Positions 26,024 to 35,118 of a stretch of DNA of 64,000 nt are shown here, piece after piece. The position numbers were made by a program, and so were the translations under genes. The notes under the pieces were generated by a model. The model searched no databases and had not been told where the DNA came from. It saw only the letters and a program-made list of their open reading frames with translations. Numbering within the stretch: the first letter of the stretch is position 1; the number at the start of each line of letters is the position of its first letter. The DNA is from Streptomyces sp. HNM0574. Its GTDB lineage: Bacteria; Actinomycetota; Actinomycetes; Streptomycetales; Streptomycetaceae. The DNA lies in the NCBI RefSeq assembly GCF_012726235.1, contig NZ_JAASAH010000006.1, forward strand, positions 248,001 to 312,000, written 5' to 3'.

Positions 26024-26054
26024 CCGATCGCGGACAGCTCGCGTCCGCGATCGG
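26024..26054. promoter_or_regulatory. Perfect inverted repeat in nmrA-like/WYL divergent promoter
   Basis: CCGATCGCGGAC (26024-26035) and GTCCGCGATCGG (26043-26054) are 12-bp perfect inverted arms with a 7-bp spacer. It sits 16 bp upstream of the WYL start and 37 bp upstream of the NmrA-like start. This fits an operator bound by the WYL regulator that represses one or both genes. Confidence 0.65.
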
Positions 26055-26069
26055 CGGAATACTGCTCAC

Positions 26070-27047
26070 ATGCTGGATACTTCGACACGCCTGCTACGGC
26101 TGCTGTCCCTGATGCAGACCCGCCCCGACCGGACGGGCCCCGAACTCGCGGAGTGCCTGGAGGTGACCCCGCGCACCGTCCGCCGCGACATCGAGCGGCT
26201 GCGCGAGCTGGGTTACCCGATCACCTCCGTCGGCGGGGTCGGCGGCGGTTACCGGCTCGGCCCCGGCGGCTCGCTGCCGCCGCTGCTCCTGGACGACGAG
26301 GAGGCCGTCGCGGTCGCCGTGGGCCTGGAGACCGCGGCGGCCGGCACGGTGACCGGGATCGGCGAGTCCTCCGCGCGGGCGCTCGCCAAGCTGCACCAGG
26401 TGCTGCCGGTGCGGCTGCGGTCCCGGGTCCGGTCCCTCAGCTCCGCGCTGGTGTCGCTGCCCGTGCTCGGCCCCACCGTCGACCCCGGCACCCTGACCGC
26501 GATCGCCTCGGCCGTCCGCGGCCACGAGCGGCTGCGCTTCGACTACCGGGGCATGCGGGACGCGCCCTCCCGGCGCGAGGCCGAGCCCTACCGGCTCGTC
26601 CACAACGAACGCCGCTGGTACCTCTTCGCCTGGGACACCGGCCGCGAGGACTGGCGCTCCTTCCGCGTCGACCGGATGGCGCTGCGCGAGCCCAACGGGC
26701 CCCGGTTCCGGCCCCGTCCACTGCCCGCCGAGGGCGTCGCCGAGCACGTCACCCTCGGCGTCACCACCAAGCGGCGCCACTACCAGGCGGTGCTCACCAT
26801 GTACGCCGGTGCCCGCGAGGTCGCCGACGAGGTGCCCGCCTACCTGGGGCTGATCGAGCCGGTCGACGCGGACACCTGCGTCCTGCGCATCGGCTCCGAC
26901 AGCCTGGACCAGCTCGCCGTGTGGGTGGCCGCGTTCGGCTTCGACTTCGAGGTGCGGGAGCCGCCCGAACTCATCGACCATCTGCACACCCTGACCGCCC
27001 GCCTGCGACGCGCCGCCGACGCGAGCAGCGCGCGCCGGGGGTCCTGA
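26070..27047 (+). CDS. DeoR-type HTH / WYL-domain transcriptional regulator
   Basis: A 325-residue regulator of the YafY type. The N-terminal winged helix is at about 5-60 with ELAECLEVTPRTVRRDIERL. GVGGGYRLG is the following wing. A WYL domain follows, with EPYRLVHNERRWYLFAWD and FRVDRMALRE; the WYL triad appears as W-Y-L. A WCX-type C-terminal extension completes the protein. WYL domains bind small ligands or nucleic acid. ATG 26070 is close behind the inverted repeat, and the transcript may have a very short leader. Confidence 0.9.
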   Translation: MLDTSTRLLRLLSLMQTRPDRTGPELAECLEVTPRTVRRDIERLRELGYPITSVGGVGGGYRLGPGGSLPPLLLDDEEAVAVAVGLETAAAGTVTGIGESSARALAKLHQVLPVRLRSRVRSLSSALVSLPVLGPTVDPGTLTAIASAVRGHERLRFDYRGMRDAPSRREAEPYRLVHNERRWYLFAWDTGREDWRSFRVDRMALREPNGPRFRPRPLPAEGVAEHVTLGVTTKRRHYQAVLTMYAGAREVADEVPAYLGLIEPVDADTCVLRIGSDSLDQLAVWVAAFGFDFEVREPPELIDHLHTLTARLRRAADASSARRGS

Positions 27048-27240
27048 GCCTCGGCGCCGTGAACTGCGGGTACCCGCCGTCCGGTTGCCGCTCTCGTCCG
27101 TCCGGCCGGCGAGGCCCGTCCGGTCGGACACCGGGGCCGGCCGATCGGACCTCAAGGGTGGACGGTCGGCCGAGGCGGGGGCCGTGCAGCGCGGGCTAGC
27201 GTCCTTCGTGTCAGGTCGCAGGACGGAGAGGGAGGGCCCG

Positions 27241-28464
27241 ATGGACGAGCGGGACACCGGCGTGAGCACCGAGTTCGAGAAGGACGTCGTCGCGCTGCTG
27301 TTGGAGGCGCTGCGCGCGGTGCGGCGCCAGGAGCGCGGGGACCTGGGGACGGAGAGCGTGCTGTACGCGCTGGTGTCGGGGGAGTCGGACGCCGGTTCCG
27401 CGATCGCACCCGGCATGCGGGCCTCCGGCACGCTCGGCGGGTCGATCGGCTGCCGGGGCACCGAGGTGTGGGTCAGCGCGGACGCGGGGGACGGCGCGGC
27501 CGAAGACCCGGACGACGCACGGGAGATCGACGCCTGCTGGCGCGAGATACGGCACGAGGAGGCCAAGCGCCTGCGCCGGAAGAACCGCAAGGAGGAGAAG
27601 AAACGGGAGGGCGAGCAGGAACCGCCGCGGGTGGAACTCCCGCCGATGACCGGCGCGTTGCGGTCCTGCCTGCGTCTGGCGCTGGAGGCGGCCCGGGAGG
27701 AGGGCTCCGTCTCGGTACGCGTCCGGCACCTGGCGCGGGCGCTGGTCGGGCTGCCCGACACCCGGGCCCGCGAGGCGCTGGTGCTGGAGAAGCTGGACGT
27801 GCCGGCCGCCACGGCGGCGCTCGACGCGCTGCGGGGGCGCGACGAACTGCCCGAGCCAGGCTCGGTGCTGGTGCTGCGTAAGGCGGGGACCTTCGGCAAG
27901 AGCGGCAATCCGCTGACCCGGAAGCTCACCCACTGGATATTCGGCGGCGGCGCCGGCTTCGGCTCCGCCGTCGTGGGCGGGGTGCGCGCCGAGGCGCCGC
28001 GGAGCGCGGTGCGGCGCGGCTCCCCGCAGCTGGAACCCGTCGATCTGCTGCTGGGCATCCTGGCGCTGGACCGGTCGCTGACGGTCGCGGACCGCGCGCT
28101 GCCCGAGAACCTGGCGGGCGCCAACCAGGGGGCCGCGCTCCTGCGCCGGCACGGCGTACGGCAGGATGCTGTGGCCCGGGTGCTGCTGCCCGTCACCGGG
28201 GTCGCCGAGGAGGAGCCCCGGGAGGTCGTCGGCCACGCCGACTTCGAACGGCGGCTGCTGCACGTCACCCAGCTCACCGCCGCCGCCCGGGAATCGCCCA
28301 CGGTCGGCACCACCCACCTGCTGGCCGCGCTGCTGGACGAGGGGACGGACGGGGAGGCCGCGGCGGAGCTCGCGCGCGTGCTCACCGAGAGCGGCGCCGA
28401 CCTCGCCGGGCTCCGCGCCGAACCGGAACTCCGCGTCCCGCAGGGAGCGGCCCCGTCGTCCTGA
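27241..28464 (+). CDS. Clp N-terminal-domain protein without an AAA+ motor
   Basis: A 407-residue protein. Two Clp_N-like helical repeats are seen, about residues 10-50 and 285-385, with LTAAARESPTVGTTHLLAALL typical of the second; a further copy may lie at 135-190 (EAAREEGSVSVRVRHLARALVG). Between them is a highly charged linker (about 100-128, rich in Lys/Arg/Glu). There is no Walker A or B, so it is not a ClpA/C chaperone. It may act as a decoy, adaptor or substrate-recruiting factor. ATG 27241 has GAGGGAGGG just upstream. It precedes a two-component system by 93 bp on the same strand. Confidence 0.75.
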   Translation: MDERDTGVSTEFEKDVVALLLEALRAVRRQERGDLGTESVLYALVSGESDAGSAIAPGMRASGTLGGSIGCRGTEVWVSADAGDGAAEDPDDAREIDACWREIRHEEAKRLRRKNRKEEKKREGEQEPPRVELPPMTGALRSCLRLALEAAREEGSVSVRVRHLARALVGLPDTRAREALVLEKLDVPAATAALDALRGRDELPEPGSVLVLRKAGTFGKSGNPLTRKLTHWIFGGGAGFGSAVVGGVRAEAPRSAVRRGSPQLEPVDLLLGILALDRSLTVADRALPENLAGANQGAALLRRHGVRQDAVARVLLPVTGVAEEEPREVVGHADFERRLLHVTQLTAAARESPTVGTTHLLAALLDEGTDGEAAAELARVLTESGADLAGLRAEPELRVPQGAAPSS

Positions 28465-28557
28465 CGGGGCGGCGGGATACGGAGGCGCGGACGGTCAACG
28501 GGCGTGGCGGGCCCCGTCGTCGGGGACGGTGCCCGCGGGGAGCTGAGGAGAGGAACC

Positions 28558-29943
28558 ATGGGTCCGGCAGTGCGAGCGTGGGGACGGGTGCGCCGGGAGG
28601 CGGCCGCGATCCGGGAGGCGGTGCGGGCCGCGCCCCGGCGGACGGTCGTGACCGAGACGGTGCTCGCCGGTCTGGGGCTGCTGTGCTCGCTGGCGCCGCT
28701 GCCGCTGGAGCTGCCGGACCAGCCGGTGGTGGCGGTCCTCGTGGGGCTGTGGGCGGCGCTGCTGGTGCCCGCGCGGCTGAGGTACCCGGTGCTGACGGTG
28801 CTGGGCTGTATGCCGCTGATCGCCGGGAACAACGTGTGGGCGATGGTGGTGGTGCCCTGCGTCGTGTGGTCCGCCGTACGCCGGGTCACCCCCGTCCGGC
28901 GGGTCTGGGGCGCGGTCGCGGTGAGCACGGCCGGCTCGGTGCTCCTGTCGCTCGGTGCCGCGTTCAGTGAACTCCCCACGACGCCGTACCTCGTCACCGG
29001 CCTGGTCGTGGCCGCGCTGTTCATCCTGCTGCCCGCGCTGTCCGCCACGGTGATGGGGCGCCGCCGGCCGCTGAAGGGGCTGCTGCGGGAGCGCAACGCC
29101 TATCTCGAACAGACCCGCTTCCTCACCGACGAGGCGGCCCGCATGGAGGAACGGGCCCGCATCGCCGCCGAGATGCACGACCTGCTCGGCCACCGCATAG
29201 GCCTGATGTCGGTGCACGCCGGAGCCCTCCAGCTCGCCGCCGAACGGCAGGCACCCCCGCTGGCTCCCCAGGCCGAACTGCTGCACACCACCGCACGCAC
29301 CGCCATGGACGAGCTGCGCGGCATCCTCGGCGTCCTCCGGCACGAGTACGGCGAGGACACCGGCGAGCGCGGCACCCGCGAGGACCTCGCGGCCCTGGTC
29401 GAGGACTCGCGGAACGCGGGGGCCGAGGCCGAACTCGACTGGAACGCACCCGAGTCGGACGACATCGACGCCCGCACCCGGCAGGCCGTCCACCGCGTCA
29501 CCCGCGAGGGGCTCACCAACGCGCTCAAGCACGCGCCCGGCGCTCCGGTCCGGGTGAGCTTCCTCCAGGTGGAGGGGGGCCTGGTACTGATCAGCGTCGT
29601 CAACGAGGCGCCGCCCGCGCCCGGTTCGGCGGGGGAGGGCAGCCGCAGCGGACTGGTCGGCCTCCAGGAGCGGATCGGACTGCTCGGTGGTGTGCTGCAC
29701 GCCGGACCGCGCCCGGGGGGCGGCTTCGTCCTCGCCGCGCGGATACCCGTCCGGCCCGAGTCGCCGCCGGCGTACGCCACTTCGCCCGGTACGGCGTCCG
29801 ACGGCGCGGGCTCCCGGCCCCCGCTGTCCACGGAGGTCCTCACCTGGCCCCGGCTGCTGGGCGGCGGCTGCGCGGGGCTGCTGGTGCTGCTGCCCACGAT
29901 CGGCGGGGCCGTCGTCCTGTTGATCATGACGCTTCTAGACTGA
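28558..29943 (+). CDS. Sensor histidine kinase, NarL/DesK-type
   Basis: A 461-residue membrane kinase. About five hydrophobic segments fill residues 30-165, a DesK-like membrane sensor. A short coiled-coil follows, then HisKA_3 with the phosphorylated His207 in AAEMHDLLGHRIGLM. The ATPase has VTREGLTNALKHAPG (N-box) and GLVGLQERI. A further helix at about 435-458 near the C-terminus (LLGGGCAGLLVLLPTIGGAVVLLIM) is unusual. GAGGAGAGGAA precedes ATG 28558. The cognate response regulator starts 4 bp downstream. Confidence 0.92.
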   Translation: MGPAVRAWGRVRREAAAIREAVRAAPRRTVVTETVLAGLGLLCSLAPLPLELPDQPVVAVLVGLWAALLVPARLRYPVLTVLGCMPLIAGNNVWAMVVVPCVVWSAVRRVTPVRRVWGAVAVSTAGSVLLSLGAAFSELPTTPYLVTGLVVAALFILLPALSATVMGRRRPLKGLLRERNAYLEQTRFLTDEAARMEERARIAAEMHDLLGHRIGLMSVHAGALQLAAERQAPPLAPQAELLHTTARTAMDELRGILGVLRHEYGEDTGERGTREDLAALVEDSRNAGAEAELDWNAPESDDIDARTRQAVHRVTREGLTNALKHAPGAPVRVSFLQVEGGLVLISVVNEAPPAPGSAGEGSRSGLVGLQERIGLLGGVLHAGPRPGGGFVLAARIPVRPESPPAYATSPGTASDGAGSRPPLSTEVLTWPRLLGGGCAGLLVLLPTIGGAVVLLIMTLLD

Positions 29944-29947
29944 ACCG

Positions 29948-30592
29948 ATGATCCGAGTTCTGATCGCGGACGACGAGGCACTGATGCGCACCGGGGTCCG
30001 GCTGATACTGGAGAACGACGAAGAGATCCGCATCGTGGCCGAGGCGCAGGACGCCCGCGAGGCGGTCGAGGCGTGCCGCGCCCACACCGTCGACGTCGCC
30101 CTGCTCGACATCCGGATGCCCGGGGACGGCATCACCGCCGTCGCCGAGATCGCCCGGCACTCCGCCCGCACCCGCGCGGTGATGCTGACCGCCTTCGGCG
30201 AGGAGCCGACCGTCACCAGCGCGCTGCGCGCCGGGGCCCACGGCTACCTCCTCAAGGACACCGGCCCCCGCGAGCTGATCGACGCCGTACGCCGCGCCGC
30301 CGCCGGAGAGCCCGTCCTCGCCCCGCAGGTCACCCGCCAACTCGTCGAGTTCCGCACCCGGTCGGGCCACGGCGGCGAGACTGCCGGTCGCCGCCTCGCC
30401 GAGCTGACCCCGGCCGAACGGGACGTCCTCCGGCTGCTCGGCACCGGCCTCTCCAACGCCGAGATCGCCGCCCGGCTCCACCTGAGCTCCGGCACGGTCA
30501 AGGCCCACATCAGCAGCATCCTCACCCGCACCGGCTGCACCAACCGTGTCCAGGCGGCCGTCCTGGCCCACGAGGCGGGGCTGCTGGACTGA
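29948..30592 (+). CDS. Response regulator, NarL/FixJ family
   Basis: A 214-residue regulator. The receiver (about 1-120) has Asp8/Asp9, phosphorylated Asp54 in ALLDIRMPG, and the lysine in YLLKDTGP. The LuxR-type helix-turn-helix (about 150-210) has ELTPAERDVLRLLGTGLSNAEIA and SGTVKAHISSILTRTG. It follows the kinase by 4 bp and is certainly its partner. Target genes are not evident; the adjacent Clp_N protein gene may share the operon. Confidence 0.95.
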   Translation: MIRVLIADDEALMRTGVRLILENDEEIRIVAEAQDAREAVEACRAHTVDVALLDIRMPGDGITAVAEIARHSARTRAVMLTAFGEEPTVTSALRAGAHGYLLKDTGPRELIDAVRRAAAGEPVLAPQVTRQLVEFRTRSGHGGETAGRRLAELTPAERDVLRLLGTGLSNAEIAARLHLSSGTVKAHISSILTRTGCTNRVQAAVLAHEAGLLD

Positions 30593-30613
30593 CGCCCGCA
30601 CGGGCCGTCCTCG

Positions 30614-31171
30614 TCAGCGCAGTTGGCCGTCGTCCGGCCCGACTCCCCTGGGTTCGGCCGGAGTTCCGTCCGGGGTGAAGGCGTGGGCAAAGGTGAAGGC
30701 GTGCGGTACGGGGCCGTGGCCGTGCAGGTGCTCCAGCCGGTCGACCCCGTCCGGCCAGGTGGGTATCGCGCCGTCGGGGACCCACCAGCACACGTGACTC
30801 GGGTGCCGGGTCCGCTCGAACCAGTCCTCACGCCTGGTCAGCGCCTCCCGGTGCAGGCCGGTGTAGACGGCGTCGAAGGCGGGGCGCGGGCCGGTCCAGA
30901 GGGAGAGGGTCGCGGCCAGCGCGGTGGTCTCCGCCGTACGGCCCTTCGCGTACCAGAACGGTACGGCGAACTCGCCCCAGGCGCCCCAGTCCGCCCCGAA
31001 GAGCACACCCCTGTCACCGTCCGCCGTCTCGGCGTGCGCGAGGTATCCGGGCCGGCGGCCGACCTCCTGGTAGACGGAGGCGCCGGTGGCGTAGAACTCG
31101 CGCGTGAGCGCTGAGGGGTCGGCGAGCGGGGACTTCAGGACGCCGAAGGTGTACAGAGCAAGATGGGGCAT
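30614..31171 (-). CDS. DUF3291 protein
   Basis: A 185-residue protein of the DUF3291 family, an alpha/beta dimeric ferredoxin-like fold related to antibiotic-biosynthesis monooxygenase-type proteins. Recognised by the LALYTFGVLKSPL opening, SLWTGPRPAFDAVYTG and the HVCWWVPDGAIPTW block. Function unknown. It converges with the response regulator gene (21 bp between stops). Confidence 0.8.
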   Translation of the reverse strand: MPHLALYTFGVLKSPLADPSALTREFYATGASVYQEVGRRPGYLAHAETADGDRGVLFGADWGAWGEFAVPFWYAKGRTAETTALAATLSLWTGPRPAFDAVYTGLHREALTRREDWFERTRHPSHVCWWVPDGAIPTWPDGVDRLEHLHGHGPVPHAFTFAHAFTPDGTPAEPRGVGPDDGQLR

Positions 31172-31364
31172 GCGTCTCTCCCTGGTGTGGGGGACCCGCT
31201 TCGGTGGCCCGGCGGGCGCCCGTAGGGCATGGCCAGCCCGTGCGGCCGGGGGCGATCCCCGAGGACCAGGTGAAGGTAGCGGCCTCCGCGGACCCTGTCG
31301 AAGTTGCGTTTTCCCTGCCCGAGTGGCTTCCCGTCACGGGCAGCCGCCCTTCCGCACCGGCCGC

Positions 31365-31990
31365 TCACGTCCCGGCGCCGTTGGCCGGACTGAGCGTCAA
31401 AAAGACCACGCAGGCCGCTAGTTGGCATCCTGCGGCGACGACCAGCGCACCGGACAGCGACCGGGCGGCGAGGGGCCCCGCGAGGCCGGCGCCCAGGGCG
31501 AAGCCGGTGATCTTCAGGCCGGCCCCGGTGGTGAAGATCTGGCCCCGCAGACACTCCGGCGCCTCCCGGTGCCGCACCGCGAACAGCGCGGTCAGCTGGG
31601 GCCCTTCGCCGAGCCCCGCCACCACCATGGCGACGACGAGCAGGACCGGCCCGGCGGTGGCGGCCAGCAGCAGCGCGGCGGCGAGCGGCAGGGTACTCAC
31701 CCACAGCTGTGTGTCGGGGCGCAGCAGGCCGGGACGGCGGGAGAGGAACGCGTTGGCGGCGAGCGAGGACGCCGCCGACGTGGCGAGCAGGAAGGCGCCG
31801 TGGTGCGCCGAGCCCAGCACCTCCTCGCCGAGCAGCGGGCCGCACGTCACGAGCATGCCGACGCCGACGAAGGAGAGCACCGACGTGAACGTGGCGCGCG
31901 CCAGGGGGCGGGCGCGCGCGAGGGAACGGAGTTCCCGGGCAGGAACCACGCGGCGGGCACGGCCAGTCCGATCAGGGCGAAGGCCACTCC
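31365..31990 (-). pseudogene. MFS transporter, truncated and frameshifted
   Basis: Only the C-terminal half of a 12-helix MFS carrier remains. The main frame encodes about five helices ending with SPANGAGT at 31365. A short upstream piece (VAFALIGLAVPAAWFLPGN, about 31935-31990) is in another frame, showing a frameshift near 31925. Beyond 31990 the sequence switches to a CGNR zinc-finger gene on the opposite strand. The 5' half and its promoter are missing. Confidence 0.7.
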
Positions 31991-32160
31991 TCGGCGAGCA
32001 CCAGCGCCCGCCCGGCGGCGTCTGCGCCTCACCCCGCTGCGACCACGTCTTCGTCGCCCTCGGCAGTGCCCTCTCCCGCCGCTTCTGCTCCCGCCGCTGC
32101 GCCACCCGGGAACGCGTCGCCGCCCACCGCCGCAGCCGCGCGAACGACCCGGCGGACTGA
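31987..32160 (+). pseudogene. CGNR zinc-finger protein, 3' remnant
   Basis: The last 57 codons of an ABATE/CGNR zinc-finger transcription factor survive. C-x4-C (CASPRC), RRFCSRRCATRERVAAHR, then a stop at 32158-32160, form the intact Zn finger that ends such proteins. The N-terminal ABATE domain is absent. The remnant abuts the truncated MFS gene head to head at about 31990. Confidence 0.7.
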
Positions 32161-32305
32161 CTCCCCGAACTCACCGCGCTCACCGCCCACTTCGTCCCCC
32201 GGCCGCAACCTTGTGACCATGTGCGTCGTTCCCCGGAAGGGCGCCGGGAGCAGCGGGCCGACGGGGTGCCCCGGGAGAGCGGGCCCGCGTACGGAGGGAC
32301 GAAGG

Positions 32306-33103
32306 ATGACCGCACCCGAGCAGGACTACTCCGATGTCATCGCCCTGCGCGAGGAGTTGCTGGGCCCCTCCCGGACGAGGGAGCTCACCGCCGAGGAGAT
32401 GCGCGAGGTCGGCAGGGTCTTCTACGGCAGCGCCGCGAAGATGTCCCTCTACGGGCTGTCGGCCGCCGGGATGGCCGCCAAGGGGCTGCGGCTGCTGGGG
32501 CGTACCGCCGTCGAGTGCACCGTCGACCCGTACGCGGTCCCCGTCGCCGAGGCCGTGGCGCGGCTGACCGAGGGGCCGTCCCGGCAAGGCGCGTTCGTGG
32601 CCGACCTGTTCTGCGGCTCGGGCAACGTCGGCCACCACCTCGGCCGCCGGCTCGGCCTGCCCGTGCACGCCGCCGAACTCGACCCGGACGTCCACGCGGT
32701 GACGCACGGCAACCTGGCCGCCGCCGGTTCCCCCGTCGAGCTGGAGCACGGCGACTACCGCGACATGCTCACCCGGCTCGGCGCACGCGGCGACGACGAC
32801 GTGTACGTGGTCGAGCCGCCCTGGGGCGAGGCCATCGACGAGGCCGGACTCGACCTGTTCCGCACCACGCCACCGGTGCCGGAGATCCTCGACGGCATCC
32901 TCGCCTCCCGGGGCGGCCGCACCTGCCTGTGCGTCATCAAGACCACCACCGACATCGCCCGCGACTCCCTCGCCCGCTCCTTCGCCGGGTCCGCCCACCT
33001 GGACACCGTCGTCCCCGACCTGTCCAGGCCGCCGGAGGCCCGCCTGGTCTTCCACCTCCACCGGCTCGGTTCCGCGGACGCGGCCCCGGCCGCCCGACGG
33101 TGA
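32306..33103 (+). CDS. Class I SAM-dependent methyltransferase
   Basis: A 265-residue protein with ATG 32306 behind GGAGGGACGAAGG. The SAM-binding motif I is VADLFCGSGNVGHHLG near residue 98, with an acidic residue at AAELDPD, and motif IV is VEPPWGEA. The PPWG form resembles the Tgs1/RNA-cap guanosine and N6-adenine methyltransferase groups, so a nucleic-acid base is a possible substrate, but the family cannot be settled. The N-terminal 85 residues are helical and specific. The following gene is decayed. Confidence 0.75.
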   Translation: MTAPEQDYSDVIALREELLGPSRTRELTAEEMREVGRVFYGSAAKMSLYGLSAAGMAAKGLRLLGRTAVECTVDPYAVPVAEAVARLTEGPSRQGAFVADLFCGSGNVGHHLGRRLGLPVHAAELDPDVHAVTHGNLAAAGSPVELEHGDYRDMLTRLGARGDDDVYVVEPPWGEAIDEAGLDLFRTTPPVPEILDGILASRGGRTCLCVIKTTTDIARDSLARSFAGSAHLDTVVPDLSRPPEARLVFHLHRLGSADAAPAARR

Positions 33104-34122
33104 CACCGCCGGGCTGCTCGGCGAGGAGAAGGACCCGGTCCGGGTGGGGCACCACGCGGAGCGGTGCCGCGCCGACGGGACGCGCACGTACAGCAGGTTC
33201 GCCGACGACGCCGACGTCTCCGCCGTCCGCCACCCCCGCACGGCGCGGACAGCTTCACATGCCACCTTCCTGGTGCCTGCCGGACACGGCGCACTGCTCA
33301 CCCGGGGCGCCTCCTCGAGCTCGCGGACCGGTACCGCGCCGGGGCTCCCTCGTGCTGCCCGTGCACCCGGACCACTTGGCCGCGAAGACCTCGCCGGGCG
33401 CGCCGAGTTGGCCGGGTACGGGGCGGGGCCACGGCTGGAGGCGGTGCCGCCGCGAACACGCGCACCGTGTACGTCCTCGCCGCCGACGGTGAGCCCGCAC
33501 CGCCGTACCTGCTCAAGCTGCACTACCCGCACCGGCTGTCCCGATTCACCCGGGCGCCGGGCAGGGCGGAGATCGCCGACCGGCTCTGGGTGGCCGAGCA
33601 GCTCCTCGCGGCGGACGTGCCGCTCCGGGAGTTGTCGGCGGGGCCGGACCGTCCCGGACGGTTCGCGGTGCTTCGCCCTGTACGGGCAGGACGTGCGGGC
33701 CCCGAAGGACCCGTCCCTGCTGGAGCAGTTGGCGGCCGCGGCGGGGGAGCCGGCCGCTGCCTTCCCGGCCGGGCGGATCGTGCGTCCCGACTGCGACGTC
33801 CACATCGACGCGGACATCCGGCGCCGTAAGGGACTCCCGGTGATCGCGCGCGACGTCCCGTTCCCCGCGAGCCACGTGGTCAGCTTGGCGTACGACGGCT
33901 TCATGGGCGGCCACGCGCTGGACCACCCGGCCGCGCGGCGCGCGAATGGCTCGGCGTCCGGCCCGAGTTGCTGCACGAGGCCGCGCGGGAGGCCTTCCAC
34001 GCCTCGGGAGCCGGTGCAGGTGCTGCCGCCCACGACGCGCTACTGCGGCGACAGCACCTGCACCGGCGGCCACGTCGTCCTGGCCGGCACCGGCCGCCCA
34101 CCGAGACAGTGGTGAGCCGGCC
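33104..34122 (+). pseudogene. Decayed gene, possibly IucA/IucC-like (NIS siderophore synthetase)
   Basis: Protein-like plus-strand pieces occur in all three frames in order: LVLPVHPDHLAAK (about 33340), TRTVYVLAADGEPAPPYLL followed by KLHYPHRLSRFTR (about 33460-33555), RLWVAEQLLAADVPL, then GQDVRAPKDPSLLEQLAAA and PDCDVHIDADI (about 33690-33820). A VxPVHP motif before a LKL strand recalls IucA/IucC enzymes, but the match is weak. At least two frameshifts break the gene. The last pieces (HEAAREAFHASG) run to about 34115. Confidence 0.35.
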
Positions 34123-35118
34123 TCAGCCGTCCCCCGCCAGAACGCGGGCGCGGCAGGCGGCGGGGGTGCCCCAGGCGTCGCGGAGGGGGCGGGCCTTGCG
34201 TATCCAGAGGGAGAGGTCGAGTTCCTCGGTGTAGCCGACGGCGCCGTGCAGCTGGAGCGCCGTGCGGGCGGCCCGGCAGGCGGCCTCGCCCGCGGTGACC
34301 TTCGCCGCCGCCACGTCCCGCCCGGCCGAGGGTGCGCCGTCGGCCAGCCCCAGCGCCGCCGCGTGCAGCAGCGGTTCGGCGAACTCCAGCGCGACGAGGG
34401 TGTCGGCCAGCCGGTGCTTGACGGCCTGGAACGAGCCGACGGGCACCCCGAACTGGGTGCGCTGCCGCACGTACGCGACCGTCCGCTCCAGCAACGCCCG
34501 GCCCAGGCCCAGGGACTGGGCCGCGGTGAGCAGCGAGGCCAGCTCGGCGGCGCGCGCCGCGGCGGCCGCCACCCCGGGCCCCTGCGCGAGCACGGTGCCG
34601 CCCCGGGGCCGGGCCAGCCGGCGCGCCGGGTCGGCCGAGCGCTGGACCGGGCCCGCCGACGCGGCGAGGCGCACGGTGTCGCCCTCGACGACGAGGACCG
34701 CGTCCGCGGCGTCCGCGTCCAGCGCGTACGGCGTGGCGGGGGAGAGCGGGCACAGCGAGACGGCGGTCTTGCCCGCGGCGACGGCGGGCAGCCGCTCGGC
34801 GGCCGCGGGCCGGTCGTCGAGCGCGGTCAGCAGCGCGGCGGCGGCAGCGGTCTCCACCAGCGGGCCCGGCACGGCGTGCCGCCCCAACTCGGTGAAGGCG
34901 ACGGCCAGTTCGACGGGCAGCGGTCCGAGCCCGTCGTGCCGCTCGGGCACGGCGAGGGCGAGGACGCCCGCGTCGGCGATCCTGGCCCACAGGGCGCGCC
35001 CGGGCCCCTGGTCGCCCGCCGCCCAGGCGCGGATCGCGGACGGGGTGTCCTGCGCGCCGAGCATGGCGTCCAGGGAGCGGGCGAAGTCCCGCTGCGCGTC
35101 GTCGGGGAGGAAGCGCAT
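34123..35118 (-). CDS. Acyl-CoA dehydrogenase, small-subunit type (steroid ring degradation)
   Basis: A 331-residue acyl-CoA dehydrogenase homologue. QTPFG-like RTQFGVPVGSFQAVKHRLAD and LHGAVGYTEELDLSLWIRKA are typical C-terminal ACAD helices. It is shorter than usual and overlaps the other ACAD by ATGA. Side-by-side unequal ACADs form alpha2beta2 heterotetramers in steroid catabolism (FadE26-34 families), where one chain carries the catalytic Glu and both bind FAD. Which FadE it equals cannot be told. It belongs to the operon starting at 36287. Confidence 0.85.
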   Translation of the reverse strand: MRFLPDDAQRDFARSLDAMLGAQDTPSAIRAWAAGDQGPGRALWARIADAGVLALAVPERHDGLGPLPVELAVAFTELGRHAVPGPLVETAAAAALLTALDDRPAAAERLPAVAAGKTAVSLCPLSPATPYALDADAADAVLVVEGDTVRLAASAGPVQRSADPARRLARPRGGTVLAQGPGVAAAAARAAELASLLTAAQSLGLGRALLERTVAYVRQRTQFGVPVGSFQAVKHRLADTLVALEFAEPLLHAAALGLADGAPSAGRDVAAAKVTAGEAACRAARTALQLHGAVGYTEELDLSLWIRKARPLRDAWGTPAACRARVLAGDG

